From NCBI GenBank assembly GCA_016297405.1, contig JAEDGP010000014.1, positions 1 to 38,906 of the forward strand: DNA of 38,906 bases. The letters are read 5' to 3'. The translations under genes and the position numbers were made by a program. Below the pieces are notes generated by a model. That model worked only from the letters and a program-made list of their open reading frames with translations, ran no database searches and was not told the DNA's origin. The stretch is from Treponema sp. (GTDB taxonomy: Bacteria > Spirochaetota > Spirochaetia > Treponematales > Treponemataceae). This document shows, piece by piece, positions 1 through 7,483 of the stretch (position 1 is the first letter of the stretch; every line of letters starts with the position of its first letter).

Positions 1-1
1 A

Positions 2-319
2 ACCACTGGTTTCAAGTCCATCCCCATGAATGAAGGCTTGCAACTTATTTCAAAGGAACAAAACCACATACTTCTTGATGTACGTCGTCCCGATGAATAT
101 GCAGCTGGCCATATTCCAGGTGCACTGCTCCTTACAAACGAAACTATCACCCCTAAAAGCGCACAAATCATTTTACCAGAAAAAAACCAATTGATTCTTG
201 TGTATTGCCGAAGCGGCCGTCGCAGTAAAGAAGCCAGCGCCAAACTTGCCTCTTATGGCTACACAAATATAATTGAAATAGGTGGAATAATATCCTATAG
301 CGGAATCCTTGAACATTAA
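2..319 (+). CDS. Rhodanese-like sulfurtransferase domain protein (5' end cut off)
   Basis: Single rhodanese domain that would move sulfane sulfur through a persulfide on its active-site cysteine. Visible motifs are LLDVRRPDEYAAGHIPGA near the N-terminus and the loop YCRSGRR, with the catalytic Cys at residue 61 if counted from the ATG at 26. The frame is open upstream of that ATG to the window edge, and the residues there (TTGFKSIP) read like the usual lead-in to such a domain. The true start, perhaps with a signal peptide or lipobox, is therefore probably outside the window. The gene ends just before a large hairpin and converges on the rubrerythrin gene. The physiological sulfur acceptor cannot be told. 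Confidence 0.85.
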   Translation, partial: TTGFKSIPMNEGLQLISKEQNHILLDVRRPDEYAAGHIPGALLLTNETITPKSAQIILPEKNQLILVYCRSGRRSKEASAKLASYGYTNIIEIGGIISYSGILEH

Positions 320-325
320 AAAAAA

Positions 326-391
326 TGGCGGCCCATGAACACCATGCAGGGATTCGCAAACGAATCCCCGCGCCTGTTTCATGGGCCGCCA
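326..391. terminator. Nested-hairpin terminator between rhodanese and rubrerythrin genes
   Basis: A perfect 14-bp stem (326-339 with 378-391) encloses a symmetric 9 x 9 internal loop and a second perfect 8-bp stem (349-356 with 361-368) capped by CAAA. The A-run at 318-325 becomes a U-run on the minus strand, so it should terminate rubrerythrin transcription. The plus-strand side lacks a strong U-run. Confidence 0.75.
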
Positions 392-407
392 AATAAATTA
401 CGCAAAA

Positions 408-944
408 TTAATAGTTTTCTGCATGTACTTCAAAATAGCTTTGTGGATGCGCACATACTGGACAAACAGCAGGAGCTTTTGTTCCAACTACAATGTGACC
501 ACAGTTGCGGCATTCCCAAACTTTTACTTCTGACTTTTCAAAAACTGCAGCTGTTTCCACATTCTTCAAAAGCGCGCGATAGCGTTCTTCATGATGCTTT
601 TCAATTGCTGCAACAGCGCGGAATTTTGCAGCCAAAGCTGTAAATCCTTCTGCATCTGCTGTTTTTGCAAACTCATCATACATGTCTGTCCATTCATAGT
701 TTTCGCCATCAGCTGCAGCTTTAAGGTTTTCTGCTGTTGTTCCGATTCCTTCAAGTTCCTTGAACCACATTTTTGCATGTTCTTTTTCGTTGTCTGCTGT
801 TTTCAAGAAAAGTGCTGAAATCTGTTCATAACCTTCTTTCTTAGCAACTGAAGCAAAGTATGTGTACTTGTTTCTTGCCTGTGATTCTCCGGCAAAAGCT
901 GCCTGAAGATTTTTTTCTGTCTGAGTTCCTGCGTATTTGCTCAT
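408..944 (-). CDS. rbr: Rubrerythrin
   Basis: Non-haem di-iron protein that reduces hydrogen peroxide to water in anaerobes, taking electrons through its rubredoxin domain. The 178 residues have the classic order. First is a ferritin-like four-helix domain with iron ligands in GESQARNKY (Glu20), EKEH (Glu53, His56) and EKHH (Glu115, His118). A C-terminal rubredoxin knuckle follows, with Cys145-x2-Cys148 and Cys161-x2-Cys164. A clear AAGGAG precedes the ATG. It lies downstream of a Fur/PerR-type regulator on the same strand and has its own promoter containing an inverted repeat, which fits peroxide-responsive control. The cytoplasmic peroxidase role is established for the family. Confidence 0.95.
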   Translation of the reverse strand: MSKYAGTQTEKNLQAAFAGESQARNKYTYFASVAKKEGYEQISALFLKTADNEKEHAKMWFKELEGIGTTAENLKAAADGENYEWTDMYDEFAKTADAEGFTALAAKFRAVAAIEKHHEERYRALLKNVETAAVFEKSEVKVWECRNCGHIVVGTKAPAVCPVCAHPQSYFEVHAENY

Positions 945-968
945 TTTGTTCTCCTTTTTATTAATGGC

Positions 969-997
969 ATTATATATTTAAGCTAACGAATTAGCTT
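969..997 (-). promoter_or_regulatory. Rubrerythrin promoter with overlapping inverted repeat
   Basis: On the minus strand a perfect -10 TATAAT lies at 974-969. Just upstream is a perfect 7-bp inverted repeat, AAGCTAA-4 nt-TTAGCTT (980-997), covering the spacer and -35 position, where no good -35 hexamer is visible. Such placement suits an operator, and the adjacent Fur-family regulator is the obvious candidate. It could instead be a weak terminator for that regulator gene. Confidence 0.5.
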
Positions 998-1046
998 TTG
1001 TTTCATTTTTCTGCTTTGCATCTCTAATTGCTTTTGAAAATCGACT

Positions 1047-1433
1047 TCAGCGATTGCAAGCTGGACACAAACCGGTAAAAATCAAATTATGATAATTTAC
1101 AAAAAATCCCTTCTTCTCCATTTCAGCGGAAACCAATTTTGTATCCACGTTTATAGATTGCGGCACATCAAACATTTTTCCGCATTGTCCGCAGCAAAAA
1201 TGATAATGCTCGTGCAAACTGCAATCATAATGATCCGGGCCGTTTGGAACGGACACCTTCAGAATCACCCCATTTTCAGAAAGAAAACCAAGGTTTCTAT
1301 AAACTGTTCCTCTACTTATATGAGAATCAATTTTCCGCGCTATCTCGTAGATTTCATCAGCAGTAGGATGTGAATAATTTTCTTTCATTATTCCAAGAAT
1401 AATCTTCCGTTGATTTGAATTTCTTACCTGCAT
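1047..1433 (-). CDS. perR: Fur-family regulator, probably PerR-type peroxide sensor
   Basis: A 128-residue Fur-family repressor. The N-terminal winged helix (about 1-75) includes SHPTADEIYE and the recognition-helix segment SRGTVYRNL. The dimerisation domain carries HEHYHFCC-GQCGKMFD and a C-terminal CPAC. Cys81/84 and Cys123/126 would form the structural Zn site, and the His-rich stretch (His74, 76, 78) supplies regulatory-metal ligands. The rubrerythrin gene downstream argues for a PerR (peroxide) rather than Fur (iron) role; that is inference from context. The -10 box ends six bases before the ATG, so the mRNA may be leaderless. An inverted repeat upstream suggests autoregulation. Confidence 0.85.
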   Translation of the reverse strand: MQVRNSNQRKIILGIMKENYSHPTADEIYEIARKIDSHISRGTVYRNLGFLSENGVILKVSVPNGPDHYDCSLHEHYHFCCGQCGKMFDVPQSINVDTKLVSAEMEKKGFFVNYHNLIFTGLCPACNR

Positions 1434-1439
1434 ATATTA

Positions 1440-1486
1440 ATTATAACACAATTATGAAAATTGTAAACAATAATAAGTCTTATTAT
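1440..1486 (-). promoter_or_regulatory. perR promoter with 7-1-7 Fur/PerR-like box
   Basis: Minus strand: -35 TTTACA (1467-1462), 16-bp spacer, -10 TATAAT (1445-1440), then ATG at 1433. Immediately upstream of the -35 is the perfect palindrome ATAATAAG-T-CTTATTAT (1470-1486), whose core is a 7-1-7 repeat typical of Fur-family operators. A second repeat, ACAATT-5 nt-AATTGT (1448-1464), occupies the spacer. Both are good candidate sites for autoregulation. Confidence 0.65.
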
Positions 1487-1641
1487 CAAATTTATACAGA
1501 ATACTATAACCCATCTGAATCTTGAAGATTTTCATGTTCCAAACATAAGCTTTGACGGCTCATCCTAGGTGGGAATCAGATTGGTTTGCAGACCATAAAC
1601 TACTTCACTTAAAACCGCACCAAAAAAGCACAAACTATTTC

Positions 1642-1676
1642 TTGATTTTCCATATTTTTGACTTAAAATTAACTTT
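1642..1676 (+). promoter_or_regulatory. Promoter abutting the methyltransferase start (leaderless)
   Basis: -35 TTGATT (1642-1647), 16-bp spacer, -10 TAAAAT (1664-1669), then seven bases to the GTG at 1677. No Shine-Dalgarno sequence is present. Transcription would begin at or next to the start codon. Confidence 0.55.
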
Positions 1677-2408
1677 GTGCAACAGTTACAACCCATCACA
1701 GAATATTACGATGAACTCTACCCTGTAACTTCTGATCATTTGGAGTTTTACAAACAGATTTTAAAGGATTATCCTGCACCACAAAAAGTATTGAATATTG
1801 GAATTGGAACTGGATCTTTTGAATTTTCATTGTCCAAAGCGGGTTACGATGTCACAGGGCTGGAAGTTATCCAATGTCTGCTTGAATCCGCACTGCTAAA
1901 ACGTCGCAATCAACTGCTTTCACTAAGATTTTTCAAACTTTCCTCTACAGAAATGACTAAGTTTTTGGGTCATGGATTTTTTAATGTAATTTCCTGCCTG
2001 AACAACAAAATCGTTTTCTTCAAAAATAAAACGCTGGTTCAGAATTTTTTTTCCGATTCATACAAACTGCTTTCACCAAACGGAACTTTAATCTTGCACC
2101 TTTACAACCATGAGAACTGCATCAACGCCAAAACCTTTTCCCTGCCAGTAAAATCAAGCCTGCGCATTCAATTGTTTTCCCAAATCCAGAATATAAGCGG
2201 CATCAGTTATCTGACTCAATATCTTAAAAAAGATACCGGGCATCCTACAACAATTATTCAAGACGAACAGATTTTTCCCCTCACCCAAAACCAAATCAAA
2301 GATTTTGCCGCCAGCGCAGGTTTTAAGTCCGTCGAACTGTTCGCCGACTGTCAGTGGTCTCCTCTAACAGCAGACTCAAAAGAAATTTTCGCAATAATAA
2401 AAAAATAA
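1677..2408 (+). CDS. Class I SAM-dependent methyltransferase
   Basis: A 243-residue Rossmann-fold methyltransferase. Motif I reads VLNIGIGTGSFEF (about 38-50), followed by the acidic end of strand 2 in GYDVTGLEV. A later strand with LLSPNGTLILHLYNH corresponds to the usual 'LxPGGxLxxx' element. The substrate cannot be inferred: the C-terminal half, which normally defines it, shows no motif I recognise. The GTG start is chosen because the promoter lies directly against it and no better start follows before the fold begins. It stands alone, convergent with ricT and divergent from the perR region. Confidence 0.8.
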   Translation: MQQLQPITEYYDELYPVTSDHLEFYKQILKDYPAPQKVLNIGIGTGSFEFSLSKAGYDVTGLEVIQCLLESALLKRRNQLLSLRFFKLSSTEMTKFLGHGFFNVISCLNNKIVFFKNKTLVQNFFSDSYKLLSPNGTLILHLYNHENCINAKTFSLPVKSSLRIQLFSQIQNISGISYLTQYLKKDTGHPTTIIQDEQIFPLTQNQIKDFAASAGFKSVELFADCQWSPLTADSKEIFAIIKK

Positions 2409-2491
2409 CCGGCAAGCTGGTATTTAAACCAAACTCCCAGTCATTTCCAAATCCAATTAAATTTACACCACAGTGTCTTGTACTACAAATC

Positions 2492-3412
2492 TCAGTTGAT
2501 TTTCCATTTATTGTTCTCGCGAACAAATCTTTTTGCATTAACTTCGATCATGCGTCCGTCTTCGCCAACCATACGAACCATGGAAGTCAGGGGATTTACT
2601 TCAGAAACCTTGAAATTCGTTCCGTCATAATATACATGAATACCTTCTGAAGGAAGCTTTTTGCGGGCTTCGCTGTACCAGTCATATTCGTAAGCAAGAC
2701 AGCACAACAGACGACCACATTGTCCAGAAATCTTCAAGGAATTCAAAGAAAGATTCTGATCTTTTGCCATTCGAATTGAAACCGGTCTAAGTTTATCTGT
2801 TACTCCATGACAACAGAATGGTCTTCCGCAAACCCCAAGGCCACCAACAATTCTTGCCTCATCGCGCACACCAATTTGCCGCAATTCAATGCGCATTTTA
2901 AAAACGCTTACCAAATCCTTTACAAGCTCACGGAAATCTACACGATTTTCAGAGCTGAAAAAGAACAAAGCCTTCTGTTCTTCCTGCAAAAAGTGAACGG
3001 ATATTAGCTTCATGTCCAATTTATGGAACTCAACCTTTTCCTTAAACACTTTTTCGGCATCAATCTCTTTTTTACGGTTTACTTCAGCTTTCTCCAAATC
3101 ATCGGCAGTCGCTTTTCTTTCAATAGAAACGATTTCAGCAACCTTTACACCCATTGGCTTTTTGATTTCACCAAGAACTTTTGCCATATCCTTGCCGTAT
3201 CTGGTTGGAATGATTGCATAATCACCATTTTTCAGATCAAGATTCTTCTCGTTTTTTCCATAAATTGTTTCAAACGAATAAGCTAATTTCAAACCATACA
3301 AAGGTCTATCAAAAATTAGGTTCTCTTCTGATTCAGTTTCGTCAGCAACATCTTCCAGGGATGAAAGATTCAGGTTTTCGTCATCTATATCATTTTCAAA
3401 AATATCACTCAT
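2492..3412 (-). CDS. ricT: PSP1-domain protein, RicT/YaaT family
   Basis: The 306-residue protein has an acidic N-terminus (1-30), then the PSP1 C-terminal domain with its conserved cysteines in GGLGVCGRPFCC (Cys195, 200, 201) and ISGQCGRLLCC (Cys232, 237, 238), plus the MAKDQNLSLN signature. In Bacillus subtilis the homologue RicT acts with RicA and RicF in an Fe-S-carrying complex that affects RNase Y-dependent mRNA processing. Whether that partnership exists here is unknown. It ends a minus-strand operon after yaaR; in Firmicutes yaaR and yaaT are also near neighbours. A TATAAT at 3480-3475, at the end of yaaR, may give an extra promoter. Confidence 0.88.
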   Translation of the reverse strand: MSDIFENDIDDENLNLSSLEDVADETESEENLIFDRPLYGLKLAYSFETIYGKNEKNLDLKNGDYAIIPTRYGKDMAKVLGEIKKPMGVKVAEIVSIERKATADDLEKAEVNRKKEIDAEKVFKEKVEFHKLDMKLISVHFLQEEQKALFFFSSENRVDFRELVKDLVSVFKMRIELRQIGVRDEARIVGGLGVCGRPFCCHGVTDKLRPVSIRMAKDQNLSLNSLKISGQCGRLLCCLAYEYDWYSEARKKLPSEGIHVYYDGTNFKVSEVNPLTSMVRMVGEDGRMIEVNAKRFVRENNKWKIN

Positions 3413-3482
3413 TTTTTTTCCTAAAAAAGATTATTTAAGGGAACCTCGAAAAACATTTCTTAGAGATTCTATTAATTATAAC

Positions 3483-4046
3483 TTATGCCGCAAAAAAATC
3501 CACAACCAGACCTTTTATTTCATCAATTTTGGCCAGCATTTGAAGTTTATCTACGTGGCTTTTCAAAATCTCCGAAGCAACATGATCCAGCTTTTCATCG
3601 ATTACCCGAACCTGCACATAAGGATTGCGCTCATGCAATTCGTTAAAAAAAGGACCAAAGGTTCCTCGGCTTTGCACAATACCTTTTCGTTTTACAACTT
3701 TGATTTTGTAATTGTATTTTTCCAAATACTTCATCATGTTGCTCACGGACTTTTTGAACCGATGAAAAGAATTCATGTCCATTTTTTCAAGCAGTTCATC
3801 CCCTGCCAGATCAATCTGATCTTTCAGATAAATCACAGCTTCTTCTGTAGAAAGACCTGCGATTTCTGCCGGTAAACCAGCCTCCACCAATTCATTGATT
3901 TCCTGATTCTTTTCCACAGCCATTGCAAAAGCAGATTTTTTTGTCTTATCAATCTTACTTTTTTGCTGTTCCTTTCGCGCTTCCTTTGCAGCAACGGAAG
4001 ATGCTGTGAAAAAAAGTGCCGAATTAAGGGAATCTATTGAATTCAT
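3483..4046 (-). CDS. yaaR: YaaR-family protein (DUF327)
   Basis: 187 residues, somewhat longer than the typical Firmicute member because of a charged N-terminal region (about 20-50). The family core includes the FHRFKKSVSNMMKYLEKYNY segment, followed by an arginine/lysine-rich strand and IDEKLDHVASEIL. It is a predicted helical cytoplasmic protein without known enzymatic motifs. It overlaps the bactofilin stop by four bases (ATGA), indicating translational coupling, and precedes ricT. The family's biochemical function is not established, but the conserved link with YaaT/RicT supports a shared process. Confidence 0.85.
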   Translation of the reverse strand: MNSIDSLNSALFFTASSVAAKEARKEQQKSKIDKTKKSAFAMAVEKNQEINELVEAGLPAEIAGLSTEEAVIYLKDQIDLAGDELLEKMDMNSFHRFKKSVSNMMKYLEKYNYKIKVVKRKGIVQSRGTFGPFFNELHERNPYVQVRVIDEKLDHVASEILKSHVDKLQMLAKIDEIKGLVVDFFAA

Positions 4047-4456
4047 GCCAATGTAACCTTATTTTTGATTGCTTTTTCCTGAAGGAATTTATCTGATTCT
4101 GAATTGAATGGAATTTCATCCTCTATTGAAATGCAGTGACCATGAAAAATCACATCATCCTCGATTTGCACTCTTCTTGAAACAATATCACCCACAACTG
4201 CAGAGCTAGAAAGAAGTTTCACTCCTTCTTTTGCAACAATATCACCTAGAACAATTCCGCCTACTATCGCAGATTTTGCAGAAATATTACCCCGGATTCT
4301 GGATTTTTCACTTATGATTACAGCACCATCAGTTTCAAGATTTCCGTCGATATCACCATCAATGCGGATAAATCCGTTAACATGCATATCGCCTTTTACA
4401 AAGGAACCACTTCCTATTAGGGTATTGATTGAAATATCGTCAAATCTCAGTGCCAT
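4043..4456 (-). CDS. Bactofilin (cytoskeletal polymer protein)
   Basis: 137 residues forming one bactofilin (DUF583) right-handed beta-helix. The repeats are visible as alternating hydrophobic and glycine patterns such as GSGSFVKGDMHVNGFIRIDG, GNLETDGAVII and GNISAKSAIVGGIVLGDIVA. Bactofilins self-assemble without nucleotides and localise cell-wall enzymes. The gene sits eight bases after the membrane-anchored M23 peptidase gene. That pairing is known from other curved or helical bacteria (for example CcmA with Csd peptidases in Helicobacter). A role in positioning wall hydrolysis and shaping the spirochaete cell is therefore likely, but inferred. Confidence 0.92.
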   Translation of the reverse strand: MALRFDDISINTLIGSGSFVKGDMHVNGFIRIDGDIDGNLETDGAVIISEKSRIRGNISAKSAIVGGIVLGDIVAKEGVKLLSSSAVVGDIVSRRVQIEDDVIFHGHCISIEDEIPFNSESDKFLQEKAIKNKVTLA

Positions 4457-4464
4457 AAAAGCCC

Positions 4465-5484
4465 TTATTTAGAAATCATTACGTTAATATATTTTATTGG
4501 GTCAACTACATCTGAACCAATGTGAACTTCATAGTGAAGATGAGGACCAGTTGAAACACCGGTGTTTCCAATATAACCAATTGTCTGTCCTTGACTCACA
4601 GATTCACCTTTCTTAACGATAGAATTTCGCATATGTGCATAACGTGTATACATACCATGCTTATGGCGAATTACAACGTTATTACCAAAACTTGGATCAT
4701 AACCTACAAAAACAACCTGTCCATTGGCAGTAGCCATAATCGGATCTCCGGAACTCCATGTAGAAAAGTCGATTCCTTTATGGATGTACCACTGTCCAGT
4801 AATGGCATGAGTTGTAGGCCCAAACAACTGTGAAATATGTACTTTCTTATTCTTAACCGGCCAAATATTTGGAATTTCTTTGAACAAAGTCTTCTGATTT
4901 TCAATCATTTTTCCAATCTGCTCGATTGGTTCAACTGTATTTTCCAGATAAGTTGTTAATTCTCGAATATCAGCCGTTTCGCTTGAAATACCGTGTACAG
5001 CTTCTCTTGAACCAAAAATTGAAGAAAGGTCACTGTTACTTGATGTCCCTGAAGCCGAACCTGATTCATTAAGTCCCAGAAGAGAAAGTGACTGAGAAAG
5101 AGTTGAACGGAATCTGTTTGCAACCTGAAGCAAGGTTGTATTTTCATCCCTAAGCTCATCAAGACTTGCAAGAGTTTCATGATTGCGATTAGCCAAAGAA
5201 TCAATTTCCATTTTTGAAGAAATTGCCTTACGATTAAAATAAAGGAACGAACTTACAATACCAACAATAAGAACACAGCCCAATACAAGAGCAAATACGT
5301 TCGTCTGGAAATTGATTACCTTACCCTGAGAATGTGGAACTATCATAATTGTAAGTTTGCTGTCAAAAATCTTAAAAACGCGAATAAAGAAATTCTTGAT
5401 TGCCTTTAAAATAGCGAGAAACTTATTCTGAACATTTGTGGCAAATCGTTTTTCAATTTTTTTATATCTTTGTGTTCTAGACAT
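4465..5484 (-). CDS. Membrane-anchored M23 (LytM-type) peptidoglycan endopeptidase
   Basis: 339 residues. A basic cytoplasmic N-terminus (1-60) is followed by one transmembrane helix (about 62-83), a periplasmic coiled region (about 88-205, with a Ser-rich patch near 140-155) and a C-terminal M23 domain. Zn-ligand motifs are intact: HKGID (His235, Asp239), YAH (His284) and HLH (His315, His317). It should therefore be an active peptidase cutting peptide cross-links, unlike the degenerate LytM activators. It leads the operon with bactofilin, yaaR and ricT behind it. The promoter is 5553-5524 on the minus strand. Confidence 0.92.
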   Translation of the reverse strand: MSRTQRYKKIEKRFATNVQNKFLAILKAIKNFFIRVFKIFDSKLTIMIVPHSQGKVINFQTNVFALVLGCVLIVGIVSSFLYFNRKAISSKMEIDSLANRNHETLASLDELRDENTTLLQVANRFRSTLSQSLSLLGLNESGSASGTSSNSDLSSIFGSREAVHGISSETADIRELTTYLENTVEPIEQIGKMIENQKTLFKEIPNIWPVKNKKVHISQLFGPTTHAITGQWYIHKGIDFSTWSSGDPIMATANGQVVFVGYDPSFGNNVVIRHKHGMYTRYAHMRNSIVKKGESVSQGQTIGYIGNTGVSTGPHLHYEVHIGSDVVDPIKYINVMISK

Positions 5485-5523
5485 TATTTTCCCAAAATAA
5501 AACTCATAATCAAAACAAACATG

Positions 5524-5591
5524 AGTATATCACGCTATAATATTCACTGTCAAACATTTAAGTTGACAACTGAATAAACCTATATTACATT
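5524..5591. promoter_or_regulatory. Divergent promoters with back-to-back -35 boxes
   Basis: Minus strand, for the M23 operon: TTGACA at 5553-5548, 18-bp spacer, TATACT at 5529-5524. Plus strand, for tatD: TTGACA at 5563-5568, 17-bp spacer, weak TACATT at 5586-5591. The two consensus -35 hexamers form an inverted repeat nine bases apart, so polymerase binding on the two strands should interfere. Confidence 0.65.
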
Positions 5592-5671
5592 TATCGGTAG
5601 AAGAAATAAAATTTCACACAATTTTTTCTGAGACATTCCAGTCTCCTAATCTACTTTTTGGAAGAAAAGCA

Positions 5672-6454
5672 ATGCAATTATTCGATACTCATGCTCACAT
5701 CGGGCTTATTTACGATGATCCAATTGAACAATTACGTGTAATCCAACAAGCAAAACAGGCTGGAGTTGCCAGAATTGTAAGCATCAATAACAGTCTGCAC
5801 GATTTTGCCAGGGTATATCCAAACATCAAGGCAATTCCAGGAATATATCATGCCGTTGGGGTCGCTCCATCTGAAGTCACAAATCCAGGTCCTGATTACA
5901 TCAGTAAAATAGAAGAATATCTCAAGCTTCCAAATGTGATTGCAGTTGGAGAAACTGGACTTGACTACTACAAGCAGTATGGCGACAAGAGATCTCAGAT
6001 TGAACTTTTCATTACACAACTTGAAATTGCGCAAAAACACAATCTTCCTGTAATAATTCACAATCGTGATGCAGGCAGAGATATTTTCGATGTTCTTTCA
6101 CAACGCATTCCAGATGCCGGCGCAATTTTCCACTGCTATTCAGAAGATGCAACCTTTGCAAAGAAATGCTTGGATGCAGACATGAACGTATATTTCTCGT
6201 TTGCCGGCAATCTTACATACAGAAACGCCCGCAACCTTCATGACACAATTCCAAACATTCCCACTGACCGCATCCTTATTGAAACGGAAGCTCCTTTCAT
6301 GATTCCGGCTCAATATCGCGAAAAGAAACGAACAATGCCTGCATATATTACATCCACAGCTCAATTCCTTGCCGAAATGTTGCAGATGGACATCGAAGAA
6401 ACAGCTGCAATGCTTTGGTCCAACAGCTGCAGAGTATTCAAACTTCCGGAATAA
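5672..6454 (+). CDS. tatD: TatD-family metal-dependent hydrolase
   Basis: 260 residues with the TatD/amidohydrolase TIM barrel: N-terminal FDTHAH metal motif, VAVGETGLDYY, the PVIIHNRDA strand and FHCYS. Members are metal-dependent DNases or related hydrolases. The last metal/catalytic motif, normally ETDxP, reads IETEAP here, with Glu206 in place of Asp; the rest of the site is intact. dus follows two bases after the stop codon, so the two are co-transcribed. Confidence 0.9.
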   Translation: MQLFDTHAHIGLIYDDPIEQLRVIQQAKQAGVARIVSINNSLHDFARVYPNIKAIPGIYHAVGVAPSEVTNPGPDYISKIEEYLKLPNVIAVGETGLDYYKQYGDKRSQIELFITQLEIAQKHNLPVIIHNRDAGRDIFDVLSQRIPDAGAIFHCYSEDATFAKKCLDADMNVYFSFAGNLTYRNARNLHDTIPNIPTDRILIETEAPFMIPAQYREKKRTMPAYITSTAQFLAEMLQMDIEETAAMLWSNSCRVFKLPE

Positions 6455-6456
6455 TC

Positions 6457-7452
6457 ATGCTATACCATCCAGTAAAAATCGGTTCCCTGCAGCTGCAGGG
6501 AAACATTTTCCTTGCGCCTGTTGCAGGCTACAGCGACCGTTCTTTTCGCTCAATATGCATAAATCAGGGCGCCGCTTTCACTTACACAGAAATGGTTTCT
6601 GCAGAAGCCCTAACCAGAAACAACCTTAAGACCGAAGTGATCATGCGCCGCGCAGAAAACGAAAAAGTCTATTCCGTTCAGATATTCGGTGGCGAACCAG
6701 AAATCATGGCTCAGGCAGCCAGAATAGTAATTGAAAAAACACATTGTGAATGCATCGACATAAATTGCGGTTGCCCAGTACCTAAAATCATAAAAACCGG
6801 CGCCGGCTCTGCTCTTACAAGAGATCCTGAACGATTGGAAAAAGTCGTTAGTTCAGTTGTAAAGGCAACTGAAGAATACGACACTTCCATTCGTCCTGAG
6901 GTTACTGTAAAGATTCGTTCTGGCTGGGATGCCGAACACATCACATGGAAAGAAGCCGCACAAGCTGCTCTGAACGCAGGCTCTAAGGCAATCACATTGC
7001 ACGCTAGAACTCGCGCTCAAGGCTACGAAGGAAAATCCGACTGGAACAAGCTGACAGAGCTTGTGACCCTAATGAACAACAAGATTCCCGTATTCGGCTC
7101 AGGTGACCTTTTTACTCCAGAAGATGCAAAACGAATGATTGAACAGACAAACTGCGACGGCGTTATGTTCGCACGTGGAGCCATGGGCAATCCATTCATC
7201 TTTACCAAAACAATCCAGCTTTTCCAAAACGGATCTTACGAAGAGATCCCTGCGTCCAGGCGAATCCAAACTGGCTTCAACGAATTACTTATGCTTTCCG
7301 CAGACATTGGAGAAACATCCGCATGCATGGAAATGCGGAAAAGATTCTGCGCATACTCAAAAGGCATTTCTGGTGGCGCCGCTATGCGAGAAAAAATCGT
7401 ACACGCATCCACAATTGCCGATTACCACGCAATTTTTGATGGAATTCAATAA
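6457..7452 (+). CDS. dus: tRNA-dihydrouridine synthase
   Basis: 331 residues from the ATG at 6457, which follows tatD by two bases. An earlier in-frame ATG at 6415 lies inside tatD and precedes the family's usual beginning. The FMN-dependent TIM barrel is clear: FLAPVAGYSDRSFR at the start, the YSVQIFGGEPEIM strand, the catalytic-Cys loop INCGCPVPKI, RSGWD, and GSGDLFTPEDA with GVMFARGAMGNPFIF binding FMN phosphate. It reduces specific uridines in the tRNA D-loop; which positions cannot be read from sequence. Confidence 0.94.
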   Translation: MLYHPVKIGSLQLQGNIFLAPVAGYSDRSFRSICINQGAAFTYTEMVSAEALTRNNLKTEVIMRRAENEKVYSVQIFGGEPEIMAQAARIVIEKTHCECIDINCGCPVPKIIKTGAGSALTRDPERLEKVVSSVVKATEEYDTSIRPEVTVKIRSGWDAEHITWKEAAQAALNAGSKAITLHARTRAQGYEGKSDWNKLTELVTLMNNKIPVFGSGDLFTPEDAKRMIEQTNCDGVMFARGAMGNPFIFTKTIQLFQNGSYEEIPASRRIQTGFNELLMLSADIGETSACMEMRKRFCAYSKGISGGAAMREKIVHASTIADYHAIFDGIQ

Positions 7453-7468
7453 TATTCCATAACATTTG

Positions 7469-7483
7469 TGCTATAATCTTTGT
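7469..7483 (+). promoter_or_regulatory. Extended -10 promoter abutting a start codon (leaderless)
   Basis: TG-n-TATAAT (TG at 7469-7470, TATAAT at 7472-7477) ends six bases before the ATG at 7484. No convincing -35 and no Shine-Dalgarno sequence are present. The transcript should start at or near the A of the ATG. Confidence 0.6.

Noticed and set aside
408..818. Plus-strand open frames opposite rubrerythrin
   Set aside because: They are antisense shadows of a confidently identified gene, with Cys/Phe-rich nonsense composition.
1487..1641. Possible small RNA or tRNA in the perR-methyltransferase gap
   Set aside because: No cloverleaf, terminator or promoter pair could be made. It contains only a short CCTAGG palindrome, so nothing beyond the flanking promoters is claimed.
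6415..6456. Earlier start for dus
   Set aside because: It would overlap tatD by 40 bases, adds residues before the conserved start, and the ATG at 6457 directly follows the tatD stop.
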